Assembly (NCBI GenBank): GCA_021770825.1
Contig: JAETQD010000013.1
Location: forward strand, 50,883 to 114,882
Reading direction: 5' to 3'
From: Clostridium sp.
Lineage (GTDB): Bacteria > Bacillota > Clostridia > Lachnospirales > Lachnospiraceae
DNA: 64,000 nt
Positions 18,510 through 27,510 of this stretch are shown one piece after another (positions within the stretch are counted from its first letter, which is position 1; each line of letters starts with the position of its first letter). The notes under the pieces were generated by a model. It made no database searches and was not told where the DNA came from. It saw nothing but the letters and a program-made list of their open reading frames with translations. Made by a program: the position numbers and the translations under genes.

Positions 18510-19511
18510 ATGCTTATGAAAAAACGGCACACAGCGGTCCTTCCTGGTCTGGCAGCAGTTCTGACGGTCCTCCTTGCGGCCGGATCGCTGTTTATCGGAA
18601 AATATCCGCTGACCATGAAAGACCTGCTGAATCAGGAACCACAGGCGCTGCGTGTTTTTATGACTTTAAGGCTTCCAAGGACCTGTATGGCCCTTGTCGG
18701 AGGATTTGGCCTTGGAATCGCCGGAGCTGTTTATCAGAACGTCTTTCACAATCCGCTGGCATCCCCGGATACCATAGGTGTCTCCTCGGGAGCCAGCGCA
18801 GGGGCGGCCTTTGGAATCCTTTTTCTTTCTTCCAATCCGGCCTTTATAACGGCGTCCGCCTTTGCGGGCGGCCTGGCTGCCGTTTTCCTCTCGCTGGGAC
18901 TTGCTTCTATTGGGGGAAAACAGCTGGGAGGTTCCCACAAAGGTCCGGCTTCCATTGTTCTGGCAGGAATTGCCGTTCATTCTCTGGCACAGACTATTCT
19001 GATGATACTTAAGCTGACTGCAGATCCGGAACGGCAGCTGGCATCCATTGAATACTGGATCATGGGCAGTCTGAACGGTATCACCTTATACCGGATCCCC
19101 ATGCCGGTTCTTGTATGCGCTGTATGCTGTGGGCTTCTTTTTCTTTTGTATCACCAGGTCCTGCTTCTTTCCATAGAAGAGGAGGAGGCACGGATGTTAG
19201 GGGTTCCCGTAGGACGGATGCGTCTTTTGGTTCTTTTCCTGGCGACACTCGTTACCGCTTCTATTATAAGTGTTACGGGGCTTGTGAGCTTCATCGGGCT
19301 TCTTGCACCTCATACAGCCAGACTTCTTACGAAAAACAACCGGATGCCGATGCTTCTTTTGAGCGGGCTTTTTGGCAGCGCCCTGCTCTGTATGGCGGAT
19401 CTGTGTGCCAGAAGCCTGACGGCGAGTGAGCTTCCGGTCAGCATTTTCACTTCTCTTCTCGGGGCGCCGTTTTTGCTTTATCTGATGTTTGGGAGGGACT
19501 CTAAATTATGA
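18510..19511 (+). CDS. FecCD/BtuC-type ABC permease
   Basis: A 333-residue permease with about ten transmembrane helices. It contains the family's L-R-L-P-R-T segment, the G-V-S-S-G-A-S-A-G-A-A-F loop, and V-S-F-I-G-L-L-A-P-H near the coupling helix. It starts 3 bases after the binding protein; an in-frame ATG at 18516 is an alternative. It overlaps the ATPase by 4 bases. The BtuC-like architecture is shared by vitamin B12, heme, siderophore and MolB permeases. Confidence 0.87.
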   Translation: MLMKKRHTAVLPGLAAVLTVLLAAGSLFIGKYPLTMKDLLNQEPQALRVFMTLRLPRTCMALVGGFGLGIAGAVYQNVFHNPLASPDTIGVSSGASAGAAFGILFLSSNPAFITASAFAGGLAAVFLSLGLASIGGKQLGGSHKGPASIVLAGIAVHSLAQTILMILKLTADPERQLASIEYWIMGSLNGITLYRIPMPVLVCAVCCGLLFLLYHQVLLLSIEEEEARMLGVPVGRMRLLVLFLATLVTASIISVTGLVSFIGLLAPHTARLLTKNNRMPMLLLSGLFGSALLCMADLCARSLTASELPVSIFTSLLGAPFLLYLMFGRDSKL

Positions 19512-20311
19512 TGGATCCATATTTTAAGGCGGACCGTGTCTGTGCCGGATATGGTTCCCGGAAAGTCCTAAACGGCGTTGATTTCTGCCTGGAAAAAGGA
19601 ACTCTGACCGGGCTTTTAGGGGCCAACGGAAGCGGGAAGACAACGCTTCTTAAGGCTGTGTGCGGTCTTCTCTCCCACGAAGGAACCTGCACCCTCGAGG
19701 GCCAGGTACTGGAACGGCTGTCCGGGCGGGAACGGGCGAAAAGGATCAGCTATATTCCCCAGAGGAGCGGAATTACGATTTCTCTGCCGCTATTGGATGT
19801 GGTGCTGATGGGGTTTGAAGCAACCCTGGGATTTCTGGAGCGGCCCTCAAAGATTCAGAAGGAAATGGCATATTCCGCGCTTTCTGTGGTGGGACTTTCC
19901 GAAAAAGCGGAGGAAGATTTTTTAACACTCAGCGAAGGGCAGAAGCAGTTGGGAATCCTGGCGAGGACCATGGTGGAAAATACCGGGCTTCTTCTTCTGG
20001 ATGAACCGGACAGCGCCCTGGATTTTTATCAGCGTCATCGGATGTTAAAGCTTCTAAAAAACATGGCCGAAGAGAGAGGGAAAGCGGGGCTTTTATGCCT
20101 CCATGATCCAGGTCTGGCATTGGAATTCTGTGATCAGTTACTTCTATTAAAAGAGGGGATCTGCACAGCATCGATTCATCCGGGGAGAGATTCGCTTGAT
20201 ACAATGGAGAATGCTCTCCGTGAGATTTATGGTCCGGTATCTCTGCTCCGATGCAAAGACAGGCGGGGAACCGGGCATCTGATGATGGTGTCTGAGCTGG
20301 AGATCTCTTAA
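19508..20311 (+). CDS. ABC transporter ATP-binding protein of the molybdate-type importer
   Basis: A 267-residue ATPase with Walker A G-A-N-G-S-G-K-T-T (38-46), Q-loop in I-P-Q-R, a variant signature L-S-E-G-Q instead of L-S-G-G-Q, Walker B L-L-L-L-D-E-P-D-S-A-L-D and switch His in C-L-H-D. Translation is coupled to the permease through an ATGA overlap at 19508. With the two preceding genes it makes a complete importer. Confidence 0.87.
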   Translation: MMDPYFKADRVCAGYGSRKVLNGVDFCLEKGTLTGLLGANGSGKTTLLKAVCGLLSHEGTCTLEGQVLERLSGRERAKRISYIPQRSGITISLPLLDVVLMGFEATLGFLERPSKIQKEMAYSALSVVGLSEKAEEDFLTLSEGQKQLGILARTMVENTGLLLLDEPDSALDFYQRHRMLKLLKNMAEERGKAGLLCLHDPGLALEFCDQLLLLKEGICTASIHPGRDSLDTMENALREIYGPVSLLRCKDRRGTGHLMMVSELEIS

Positions 20312-20326
20312 GAAGGGAGTGGGAAA

Positions 20327-20668
20327 ATGAGACCGGTAATCAAGGTCTTTTTATACGATGAGGATGGAAACCGCTTCTTTGGAGAGGGGCCATGCCGCCT
20401 GCTCCATGGAATCGAAGAAACCGGGTCCTTGCGGGCTTCCGCGCAGCAGATGGATATGGCCTATACAAAGGCTCTTTCCATTTTAAAACGGGCGGAGAAG
20501 GCCCTTTCTTTTCCACTGACAGAAAAAAGTATCGGCGGAAAAGGCGGCGGAGGGAGCCGTCTGACCCCAAAGGCAAAGGAGTTCTTGAAACAATATGAGG
20601 AATACCGGGACGCCTGCTGTCAGGCTGGCAGCAGAATCTATCTGGACATCTTTTCAGAACAGCAATAA
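20327..20668 (+). CDS. ModE-like winged-helix DNA-binding protein (no molybdate-binding domain)
   Basis: A 113-residue protein that corresponds to the N-terminal DNA-binding half of ModE. It has the recognisable G-I-E-E-T-G-S-L-R-A-S-A-Q-Q-M-D helix-turn-helix, K-R-A-E-K-A-L-S-F-P-L, and the glycine-rich wing K-G-G-G-G-S-R-L-T. The usual C-terminal MOP molybdate-binding domains are absent. GAAGGGAG precedes the ATG. It probably acts on the palindrome at 17366-17389. How it would sense the metal without MOP domains is unclear. Confidence 0.82.
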   Translation: MRPVIKVFLYDEDGNRFFGEGPCRLLHGIEETGSLRASAQQMDMAYTKALSILKRAEKALSFPLTEKSIGGKGGGGSRLTPKAKEFLKQYEEYRDACCQAGSRIYLDIFSEQQ

Positions 20669-21722
20669 AACGCATCTGTTCCTGACAGGAGAACGTGGGA
20701 GCGGCAAAAGTACCATGTTACAAATGCTTTTGAAAGAGATCGCAGAGACGGGAACACTCCCGGGAATCTCCACGCACGCCGAACCGGGGAAACAGGTCGT
20801 CCTTCGGGAGAATGACTCCAAAAAACAGGCGGTGATCGGGGCATGGAACGGGGAACGGATGGAGCCGGTCATGGATGGATTTCTGGGCCTGGGGATTTCT
20901 GCGCTGAAACGGGCAGGCGCTTCTGACAGCCGGTGGTGTCTGATCGACGAGCTGGGATTTCTGGAAAGCGGCTGCCTGGCGTTTCAGGATACGGTCTTTG
21001 AGCTGTTGGGAAAAAAGCGGGTGATTGCTGTTTTGAGAAAGCAGGATCTCCCGTTCTTAAATACACTGCGCTCCAGAAGTGATGTGTTTCTGTATGATCT
21101 GGATGCGCCGGTCCTTCCAGTGGGCTGTGTCATTATGGCGTCCGGACTGGGCAGACGTTTTGGCGGGAATAAGCTTCTTGCAGATTTTGCCGGCCGTCCA
21201 TTGATCAGACAGATTCTGGATCTGACGGAGGGACCGTTTTTTGCCGGTCGCGTGGTCGTTACACGCCATGAGGCTGTGGCGGACTTATGCAAAAGCTGCG
21301 GTGTGTCTGTGCTGGTCCATGATTTTCCGGACCGGAATGATACGGTCCGTCTGGGTTTGGAAGCACTCAGGAATCAGGAAATCAGGGGCTGTATGTTTTG
21401 TCCGGCCGATCAGCCCCTCATAGCAAGGCAGACTCTGGAATCGCTGGTCTTAAGCTTTTCCCATGAGCCGGACCGGATATTTCGCCCTTGTTTTGGAGAA
21501 ACACCTGGAAGTCCGGTCTTATTTGGGCAGAACTTTTTTCAGGAGCTTCTTGGTCTCCCGTCCGGGAAGGGCGGATCCTTTCTTGCAAAAAAATATCCCG
21601 GGCAGGTACAAAAGATACCTGTCCGGGAACCATATGAACTATGGGATGCAGACACGCCTGAGGAACTTCAGAGGTTTGAAACCTTAAAACGATTCTGTGT
21701 CCTTCGGGAGCAGAATATTTAA
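20595..21722 (+). CDS. Fusion of a THEP1-like NTPase with a MocA-like nucleotidyltransferase
   Basis: A 375-residue two-domain protein. Residues 1-170 are a P-loop NTPase: Walker A G-E-R-G-S-G-K-S-T (32-40) and L-I-D-E-L-G-F-L-E (116-124), as in THEP1-type nucleoside triphosphatases. Residues 175-360 are a GT-A nucleotidyltransferase of the MobA/MocA class (I-M-A-S-G-L-G-R-R-F-G-G-N-K, then C-P-A-D-Q-P-L-I), which attaches a nucleotide to molybdopterin. The ATG at 20595 overlaps the ModE-like gene by 74 bases with AAAGGAG 13 bases upstream; no better start is visible. Its 3' end overlaps the convergent permease by 39 bases. Confidence 0.82.
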   Translation: MRNTGTPAVRLAAESIWTSFQNSNKTHLFLTGERGSGKSTMLQMLLKEIAETGTLPGISTHAEPGKQVVLRENDSKKQAVIGAWNGERMEPVMDGFLGLGISALKRAGASDSRWCLIDELGFLESGCLAFQDTVFELLGKKRVIAVLRKQDLPFLNTLRSRSDVFLYDLDAPVLPVGCVIMASGLGRRFGGNKLLADFAGRPLIRQILDLTEGPFFAGRVVVTRHEAVADLCKSCGVSVLVHDFPDRNDTVRLGLEALRNQEIRGCMFCPADQPLIARQTLESLVLSFSHEPDRIFRPCFGETPGSPVLFGQNFFQELLGLPSGKGGSFLAKKYPGQVQKIPVREPYELWDADTPEELQRFETLKRFCVLREQNI

Positions 21723-23087
21723 AAGAATGGCAACGACTGCCGCCGGTACAATACCGGAACCTCCGAAGATCAACTGGACGAACTGCGGAGTGTTGACAAG
21801 AATTCCCGTATTTGCTCCCATTCCGTAGCCGACACCGAGCGCTACGGACACGATGGTCAGATTCCTTGGAGTCATCGGGCTCTTCATAATCAGCTGGATG
21901 CCGCTGACCACGATCGAGGAAAACATCATTACGGCCGCACCGCCGAGAACGGACTGGGGCATGATGGAAACGAGGGCGCCCAGCTTTGGAATCAGGCCGC
22001 AGAGTACGAGGAATATGGCCCCGGTGGCCAGAGCAAAGCGGTTCACCACCTTTGTCATCGCAACAAGGCCGACATTCTGGCTGAAGGAAGTGTTCGGAAG
22101 GACACCGAAGATCGCTGCAAAGGTAGAACCGAGTCCGTCGCAGATCACGCCGCCGGACAGTTCCTTATCCGTTGCTTCCCGTCCGATTCCGCCTTCCATA
22201 ACACCGGAAATATCCCCGACGGTCTCGACTGCAGTCACGATGAACATGATCATGACAGGCAGGATTGCCCGCATGTCAAATACGATCTTGACAGGGACGA
22301 TGGAGGGGATTGCAAACCAGCGGGCCTGGGCAACCTTATCCCAGTTTAACACCCATGCCTTCGTGTATTCCGTTCCATCCGCGGTCATTCCCGTATGCGG
22401 CAGGACCATTCCCATAACGATGGCAGCCAGATAACCGGCAATAATGCCAAGAAGAATGGAAGAGGAGCTGGTAAAGCCTGTGGTTCCGTGTTTCAGCGCA
22501 AGAATCACGACCAGGACAAAAATGGCGAGAAGAAGGTTTTCCACAGATCCGAAGTCCTTGACGCCGCTTCCGCCTCCAAAGGAGTTGATTCCCACAGAAA
22601 TCAGGGAAAGGCCGATGGAAAGGACCACCGTACCGGTCACCACCGATGGGAAAAATTTCCGCAGCGGCTTTAAGAAGAAACCGAGAACCCCTTCAAAGAT
22701 GCCGCCGAGGATGGACGCGCCCATGATGGCGCCGTAGGCTGTTACACCTCCGCCCATGGTCGCGGCTACGCTGTTGAATACGCCAATGAAACCGGAACTT
22801 GTTCCCATGATGATGGGAACCTGTCCGCCGACCGGTCCCAGTGCGTAAAGCTGAACTAAAGTTACAAGTCCGGCCACCAGCATGGCGTTCTGCAGCAGGG
22901 TTACCTGAAGATCGGCAAATTCACTTCCGCTTCCCATTCCGCACGCGCCGGTAATGATGAGAATCGGAGTCAGATTGCCTACGAACATGGCGAGCACATG
23001 CTGAAGTCCGAGGGGAATTGCCTGGGAAAGAGGCAGCTTCCCTTCAAACTGGTATGCTGTCTGTGACAGCTCATTCGTATTTTTCAT
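21684..23087 (-). CDS. NCS2-family purine (xanthine/urate) permease
   Basis: A 467-residue membrane protein of the nucleobase:cation symporter-2 family with about 12-14 hydrophobic spans. The N-terminal G-L-Q-H-V-L-A-M-F is diagnostic, and the family loop around residues 325-340 reads N-T-S-F-S-Q-N-V-G. ATG 23087 is chosen over GTG 23102 because GAGGTG sits 7 bases before it. Beside a xanthine-dehydrogenase-type enzyme, purine uptake is the likely role. I see no purine riboswitch in its leader. Confidence 0.9.
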   Translation of the reverse strand: MKNTNELSQTAYQFEGKLPLSQAIPLGLQHVLAMFVGNLTPILIITGACGMGSGSEFADLQVTLLQNAMLVAGLVTLVQLYALGPVGGQVPIIMGTSSGFIGVFNSVAATMGGGVTAYGAIMGASILGGIFEGVLGFFLKPLRKFFPSVVTGTVVLSIGLSLISVGINSFGGGSGVKDFGSVENLLLAIFVLVVILALKHGTTGFTSSSSILLGIIAGYLAAIVMGMVLPHTGMTADGTEYTKAWVLNWDKVAQARWFAIPSIVPVKIVFDMRAILPVMIMFIVTAVETVGDISGVMEGGIGREATDKELSGGVICDGLGSTFAAIFGVLPNTSFSQNVGLVAMTKVVNRFALATGAIFLVLCGLIPKLGALVSIMPQSVLGGAAVMMFSSIVVSGIQLIMKSPMTPRNLTIVSVALGVGYGMGANTGILVNTPQFVQLIFGGSGIVPAAVVAILLNILLPKDTESF

Positions 23088-23244
23088 TTCCTTGCACCTC
23101 ACAATTTTTTACGTACCCATTGTAGGAGAAAAGAGCCTTTCTGTAAAGTGCATATCGCGAAAATTTTCCAAAAAGTTACAAAATATGGGGACAGCTTATT
23201 GGTTTCTTACGGCCATACCTTCCGGTTAAAATAAAGCCTGCTGC

Positions 23245-24687
23245 TTAATAGGTATCAAGCGGCGGCTGCACACTGTCCGGAAGCGGGCAGGTATAATGGC
23301 CGCCGTTTCTCTTTGCGACTTCTTTTTTAGCGGCTTCGATCACATCCGGGCGGTCCATGGTGCGGACACAGGAGAGCGCCATAACTTTAGCGGCTGTCAG
23401 AAGTCCCTTATGGGCAATGGGGCTGCAGGACTGGGCTACCATCTGCCAGGAGTGTCCCACATTGCCGACGCATGCGGTGGCAATATTGATATTCAGAGTA
23501 GGAACGGCATATCCCACGTCGCCCACATCGGTGGAGCCTGCAACCAGCCGGATTTTGTCAGGATTAAAGGGATGAACCTCAGAATCCAGCGGCTTTTCCA
23601 GAATCTCTTCCAGCCGGTCTTCGCCGTATAATTCCACAATCTGGTTCCGGATGCTTTCCATGGTGATTTCCGGATATGTATTCAGGAAGGATTTTGCCAT
23701 GGCATAATCGGCCTCATCCCATTTGGGCGCTCCGACTTCCTTTAAGCATTCATCGGCAACGGCAGCCAGGGCATGGTTGGGAACATATTCCGTAAAGGCC
23801 ATGGCCAGCTCGCAGGTCATTGTGGTATCGGTCATGATGGCGGCGCCGCGGGCCACATTTTTCACGCGCTCGAACAGCTCTTTTACCTGGGAGACACGGG
23901 GAGAACGGACCTCGTAGCGGATTGTGGCATGGTCCTGGACCACGTTGGGGGCAGTTCCGCCTGCATCAATGTATGCGTAGTGGAGTCTGGCTTCGGGAAT
24001 CATATGTTCTCTTAAATAGTTGCAGCCCACGTTCATCAGTTCCACAGCGTCCAGGGCGCTTCTTCCAAGATGGGGGCATCCGCCTGCGTGGGCGGCAACG
24101 CCATGAAATTCAAAATTGGCACCCATGATGGCATTGTTGTGGCTGTTGTCGATGGCATTTTTTGTTGCCGGATGCCAGGTGTATACAAAGTCCACCTGAT
24201 CAAACATTCCGGCTCTCGCCATGAACTGTTTGGAGCCTGCACCTTCCTCGGCCGGGCAGCCAAAGTAAATGATGGTGCCGTCCTTTTTATTCTCCACCAG
24301 ATATTCTTTTACAGCCAGGGCGGCGGCAAGGGCACCTGTTCCGAGGGCACAGTGGCCGCAGCCATGTCCGGGAGCTCCGGCTTCCACAGGAGATTTTTCA
24401 GCCAGAGATGCTTTCTGGCTCAGGGAAGAAAGGGCATCGTATTCGCCCAAAATTCCCATGACGGGCTTTCCGGATCCGTAAGAGAAGGTTCCGGTAAAAC
24501 AGGTGGGGATTCCGGCATCTCCAGTGGTGAGGGTAAAGCCCTCATCCTCTAAAATTTTGCAGAGAAGAGCAGCGGATTTGGTCTCATGGAATGCCAGTTC
24601 CGCGTATTCCCAGATCTTGTCATTGGCATCCAGGATTTTTTCAGCTTTCTCGTCTATGACGCGCGCAAGAAATTCCAGGTCCTTCAT
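23245..24687 (-). CDS. M20-family amidohydrolase (AbgB-like)
   Basis: A 480-residue zinc amidohydrolase most like AbgB (p-aminobenzoyl-glutamate hydrolase subunit B). It has I-W-E-Y-A-E-L-A-F-H-E at the N-terminus, G-E-Y-D-A-L, the metal-binding G-H-G-C-G-H and P-A-E-E-G-A-G-S motifs, and the dimerisation domain in the middle. GAAAGGA precedes the ATG. It is transcribed toward the purine permease, 157 bases upstream of it, and may share its transcript. The substrate is unknown; an N-acyl or amidino ring-opening product is conceivable. Confidence 0.85.
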   Translation of the reverse strand: MKDLEFLARVIDEKAEKILDANDKIWEYAELAFHETKSAALLCKILEDEGFTLTTGDAGIPTCFTGTFSYGSGKPVMGILGEYDALSSLSQKASLAEKSPVEAGAPGHGCGHCALGTGALAAALAVKEYLVENKKDGTIIYFGCPAEEGAGSKQFMARAGMFDQVDFVYTWHPATKNAIDNSHNNAIMGANFEFHGVAAHAGGCPHLGRSALDAVELMNVGCNYLREHMIPEARLHYAYIDAGGTAPNVVQDHATIRYEVRSPRVSQVKELFERVKNVARGAAIMTDTTMTCELAMAFTEYVPNHALAAVADECLKEVGAPKWDEADYAMAKSFLNTYPEITMESIRNQIVELYGEDRLEEILEKPLDSEVHPFNPDKIRLVAGSTDVGDVGYAVPTLNINIATACVGNVGHSWQMVAQSCSPIAHKGLLTAAKVMALSCVRTMDRPDVIEAAKKEVAKRNGGHYTCPLPDSVQPPLDTY

Positions 24688-24883
24688 AGTTGTTTCCGTC
24701 CTTTCTGATAATTTTGTATGATAATACTGTAATGCAGCATAAAACCAGTTTACTACGAAACGGCTAAATGTGCAATGGGATTTTCCGGCGGCGAATCTTC
24801 TTTTGCGGCAATCCTGCGGCAGGGTATTTACCGAAAGTTGGCAAAATGTTATAGTATACCTAGGTAAAAGAGGAGGGAGAAAG

Positions 24884-25591
24884 ATGGCAAAACGGATTTA
24901 TGTGGCCGATGATGAAAAGAATATATGTTTTTTAATCCAGAATTTCCTGGAAAAGGAGGGCTTTGAGGTCAGGTGCTTTGAAGACGGCGAGTCGATTCTG
25001 GCGGCCTGTGAGGAACAGATGCCGGACCTTTGTATTTTGGATGTGATGATGCCGGGAATGGATGGACTGACAGTCTGCACCAGGATACGGAAAAAGAGCC
25101 ATGTTCCCATTATTATTGTGTCCGCCAAAGATTCCCCTCTGGACCGGATTACGGGAATTACTCTGGGAAGCGATGACTATCTGGTGAAGCCCTTTCTGCC
25201 GTTAGAACTGGTGACAAGGGTGAAAGCCCTGTTTCGGCGTGTGGATGCCTTTTCCGGACAGGAGGAGGAAGTTTCCCACGACGCCTATGAGTTTGGAGAT
25301 ATTAAGATGTTTCCCAAACGCCGCGCCGCCAGACTGGGGGAAGAGGAATTTTCCCTGACACCGCTGGAATTTGATTTCCTCTGCCATATGCTGGAGCACC
25401 CGGAGCATGCGGCCAGCCGTGATGATCTGCTGAAATCCCTGTGGAAGGTGGACAGCAGAGAGGTGGACACCAGAGCCGTTGACGATATGGTGAAACGTCT
25501 GCGTAAGAAGTTAAAGGAACAGGGCAGCAGTGTGAAGATTGAAACGGTCTGGGGATATGGATTCCGCCTGACCACCGGAGGAGACCAATGA
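24884..25591 (+). CDS. OmpR-family response regulator
   Basis: A 235-residue regulator. The receiver domain has the acidic pair D9-D10, phospho-acceptor D53 in L-D-V-M-M-P-G, the V-S-A switch and the K of L-V-K-P-F. The winged helix follows from about residue 130 and ends in the W-G-Y-G-F-R hairpin. GAGGAGG precedes the ATG at 24884; an upstream in-frame ATG at 24770 is rejected. It overlaps the histidine kinase by 4 bases (ATGA). A possible promoter is TTTACC-17-TATAGT ending near 24857. Confidence 0.93.
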   Translation: MAKRIYVADDEKNICFLIQNFLEKEGFEVRCFEDGESILAACEEQMPDLCILDVMMPGMDGLTVCTRIRKKSHVPIIIVSAKDSPLDRITGITLGSDDYLVKPFLPLELVTRVKALFRRVDAFSGQEEEVSHDAYEFGDIKMFPKRRAARLGEEEFSLTPLEFDFLCHMLEHPEHAASRDDLLKSLWKVDSREVDTRAVDDMVKRLRKKLKEQGSSVKIETVWGYGFRLTTGGDQ

Positions 25592-27027
25592 AATTAAGTA
25601 TCCGGATGAAGATATTTCTGCCGGTGATGCTGATTCTCATTGCTTTTCCCCTGGCAGTCTGGTTCGTGTTCCGGTATTCCTTAGACGGACATATGAATTA
25701 CAGTGCCAGGAAGGACCTGGAACGGATGGTGAGAAAGACCGGAGAAATTCTGGATGAGGAAGAGAACGGGACCGGCGATGATGAGGACGGAAATGCCCTC
25801 CTTGGAAAACTCCGGGATGTGCTTCAGACGGAGGCCGGAGAGACCAGGATGATGCTTTTAGGCGGCAGATACCGGGTGGTTTTTCCGAAAAATTATGATA
25901 ACCAGCCGGAGATGACCCAGATTTATTCCACATTTTTGACGAATGCAACGCTGGGTGATATGTCCTGGGAGCGCGGGAAAATCGGAGAGGAAACCATCGG
26001 CGAGAGCCGGTATCTGCTGTACTATCTCAATCTGGAAGACCAGGACGATGAAAATAACCAGAAGGTACGGCACATAATCCTCTACTGTCCGATTCATGAT
26101 ACAAGACAGATTTTAGACCAGGTGTCCTGGCTGGTGCTTCTGACCATGGGGGCCATTGCCGCTGTGTCCATTGTGCTGTTCTGGTTTGTGGCCGGGAGTA
26201 TCTCCGGTCCGGTCCGCAGACTCTGCGAGGCGGCCAGAGGAATCGGAGAGAAAAAATTTAAGAAGGTGGAGACCGGAGCTACCGTAAGGGAGCTCTGCGA
26301 GCTGGAGGATGAAATCAATCAGATGCAGGAGAAACTGTCCCAGGCAGACCAGGCAGAGCGGACCTTTTTCCAGAATGCATCCCATGAGTTAAGAACACCA
26401 TTGATGTCCATCAGCGGCTACGCCCAGGGAATTCAGTGCGGTGTGTTTGAGGATGTATCTCAGGCGGCCGGAGTGATTCTGGATGAAAGCAGCCGTCTGA
26501 CGGAAGTGGTGGATGGGATTCTGACTTTAACCAGAATGGACCAGCTCCGGTATCAGGTGGTGCCTGTGGAGCTGGAAATCAACAGCTTTGTGGAGGAGCG
26601 GCTGGAGCGGATTGAAGGACTGGCTTACTCCAAAAACATAAAGCTGGTATTTCATCCGGAGAAGGAGCATACAATTATTACGGATGCGATGCTGTTGGAG
26701 CGTGCCTTTTCCAATGTGCTTTCAAACTGTATCCGCTATGCATCGGAAAAAGTGACCGTGGAGGTGAAGGAGCGAAAGGACCGTCTGATTCTTTCCGTTG
26801 CCGACGACGGGCCGGGGTTAAACAGCGAGGAGCTGGAGCACCTGTTTGACCGTTTCTATAAGGGAAAGGGCGGAAACCATGGACTGGGGCTTGCCATTGC
26901 CAAATGTTCCCTGGAATATATGGGAGGCGATGTGGAGGCCATAAGCTCCATTGCAGGTGCAGCGTTTGAAATTATACTGCCGCAGGATTGCCGCAGCTTT
27001 GCCCCAGAAGAATGGAAGCAAATGTGA
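25588..27027 (+). CDS. Membrane sensor histidine kinase
   Basis: A 479-residue kinase. TM1 is at about 8-30, an extracytoplasmic sensor of about 150 residues follows, TM2 is at about 182-202, then HAMP, dimerisation box S-H-E-L-R-T-P-L (phospho-His 266), N-box with N380, G1 D-D-G-P-G and G2 G-L-G-L-A. It is translationally coupled to the response regulator. A small secreted protein lies 30 bases downstream. The signal is unknown; the sensor region is rich in acidic residues (about 56-68 and 150-158). Confidence 0.93.
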   Translation: MKLSIRMKIFLPVMLILIAFPLAVWFVFRYSLDGHMNYSARKDLERMVRKTGEILDEEENGTGDDEDGNALLGKLRDVLQTEAGETRMMLLGGRYRVVFPKNYDNQPEMTQIYSTFLTNATLGDMSWERGKIGEETIGESRYLLYYLNLEDQDDENNQKVRHIILYCPIHDTRQILDQVSWLVLLTMGAIAAVSIVLFWFVAGSISGPVRRLCEAARGIGEKKFKKVETGATVRELCELEDEINQMQEKLSQADQAERTFFQNASHELRTPLMSISGYAQGIQCGVFEDVSQAAGVILDESSRLTEVVDGILTLTRMDQLRYQVVPVELEINSFVEERLERIEGLAYSKNIKLVFHPEKEHTIITDAMLLERAFSNVLSNCIRYASEKVTVEVKERKDRLILSVADDGPGLNSEELEHLFDRFYKGKGGNHGLGLAIAKCSLEYMGGDVEAISSIAGAAFEIILPQDCRSFAPEEWKQM

Positions 27028-27057
27028 TAATATGGGAGATGTAAAGGAGGATACGGA

Positions 27058-27504
27058 ATGAAACGACTTCTGTTTATCATCAGCCTGGTGCTCTGTCTTT
27101 TCTCAGTCCCGCTGACCGGATTTGCAGCGCCAACCGAGGAAGAGCAGCAAAAATACGAAGAGGCCATTGCTGATAATATGAAAGATATGTTAAAAGGCAG
27201 TATCGCACTGGATAAAATTAATGCGGAAAATAAAACCTCCCTGCTGAACTGGCTGGACGTGGAAGCGCCGTCAGAGGATGCGAAAAAGGCAGTGGAAAAG
27301 ATCTTAAAGCTTCAGGAAGACCAGGAAAAGGAGCAGGAAAGCCTGGATCCATATACGAAGGCAAAGAAAGCCTGTGATGAAAAGCTCAATGCAGACGGAG
27401 CAAATGCTGCACTTGAGAATATTATACGGATTCAAAAGGACCGGATAGAGGACCAGGAAGAAATAAAGGAACTCTGGAAAAAGGTAAACCAGTTACTGAA
27501 ATGA
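27058..27504 (+). CDS. Small secreted helical protein of unknown function
   Basis: A 148-residue protein with a clear Sec signal peptide (about 1-24, ending G-F-A-A). The rest is highly charged and predicted helical, with coiled-coil-like heptads rich in Lys and Glu and no cysteine cluster or known catalytic motif; the one mature Cys is near residue 103. AAAGGAGG precedes the ATG. It follows the two-component kinase by 30 bases, probably in the same operon, so it may be an accessory or target of that system. I do not recognise the family. Confidence 0.7.
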   Translation: MKRLLFIISLVLCLFSVPLTGFAAPTEEEQQKYEEAIADNMKDMLKGSIALDKINAENKTSLLNWLDVEAPSEDAKKAVEKILKLQEDQEKEQESLDPYTKAKKACDEKLNADGANAALENIIRIQKDRIEDQEEIKELWKKVNQLLK

Positions 27505-27510
27505 TAAAAT

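Noticed and set aside
21853..22434. 193-codon plus-strand frame inside the NCS2 permease
   Set aside because: The opposite strand encodes a clear transporter; this frame is a shadow.
23088..23244. Purine riboswitch upstream of the NCS2 permease
   Set aside because: I looked on the minus strand for the conserved purine-aptamer core and its loop-loop pairing and found none.
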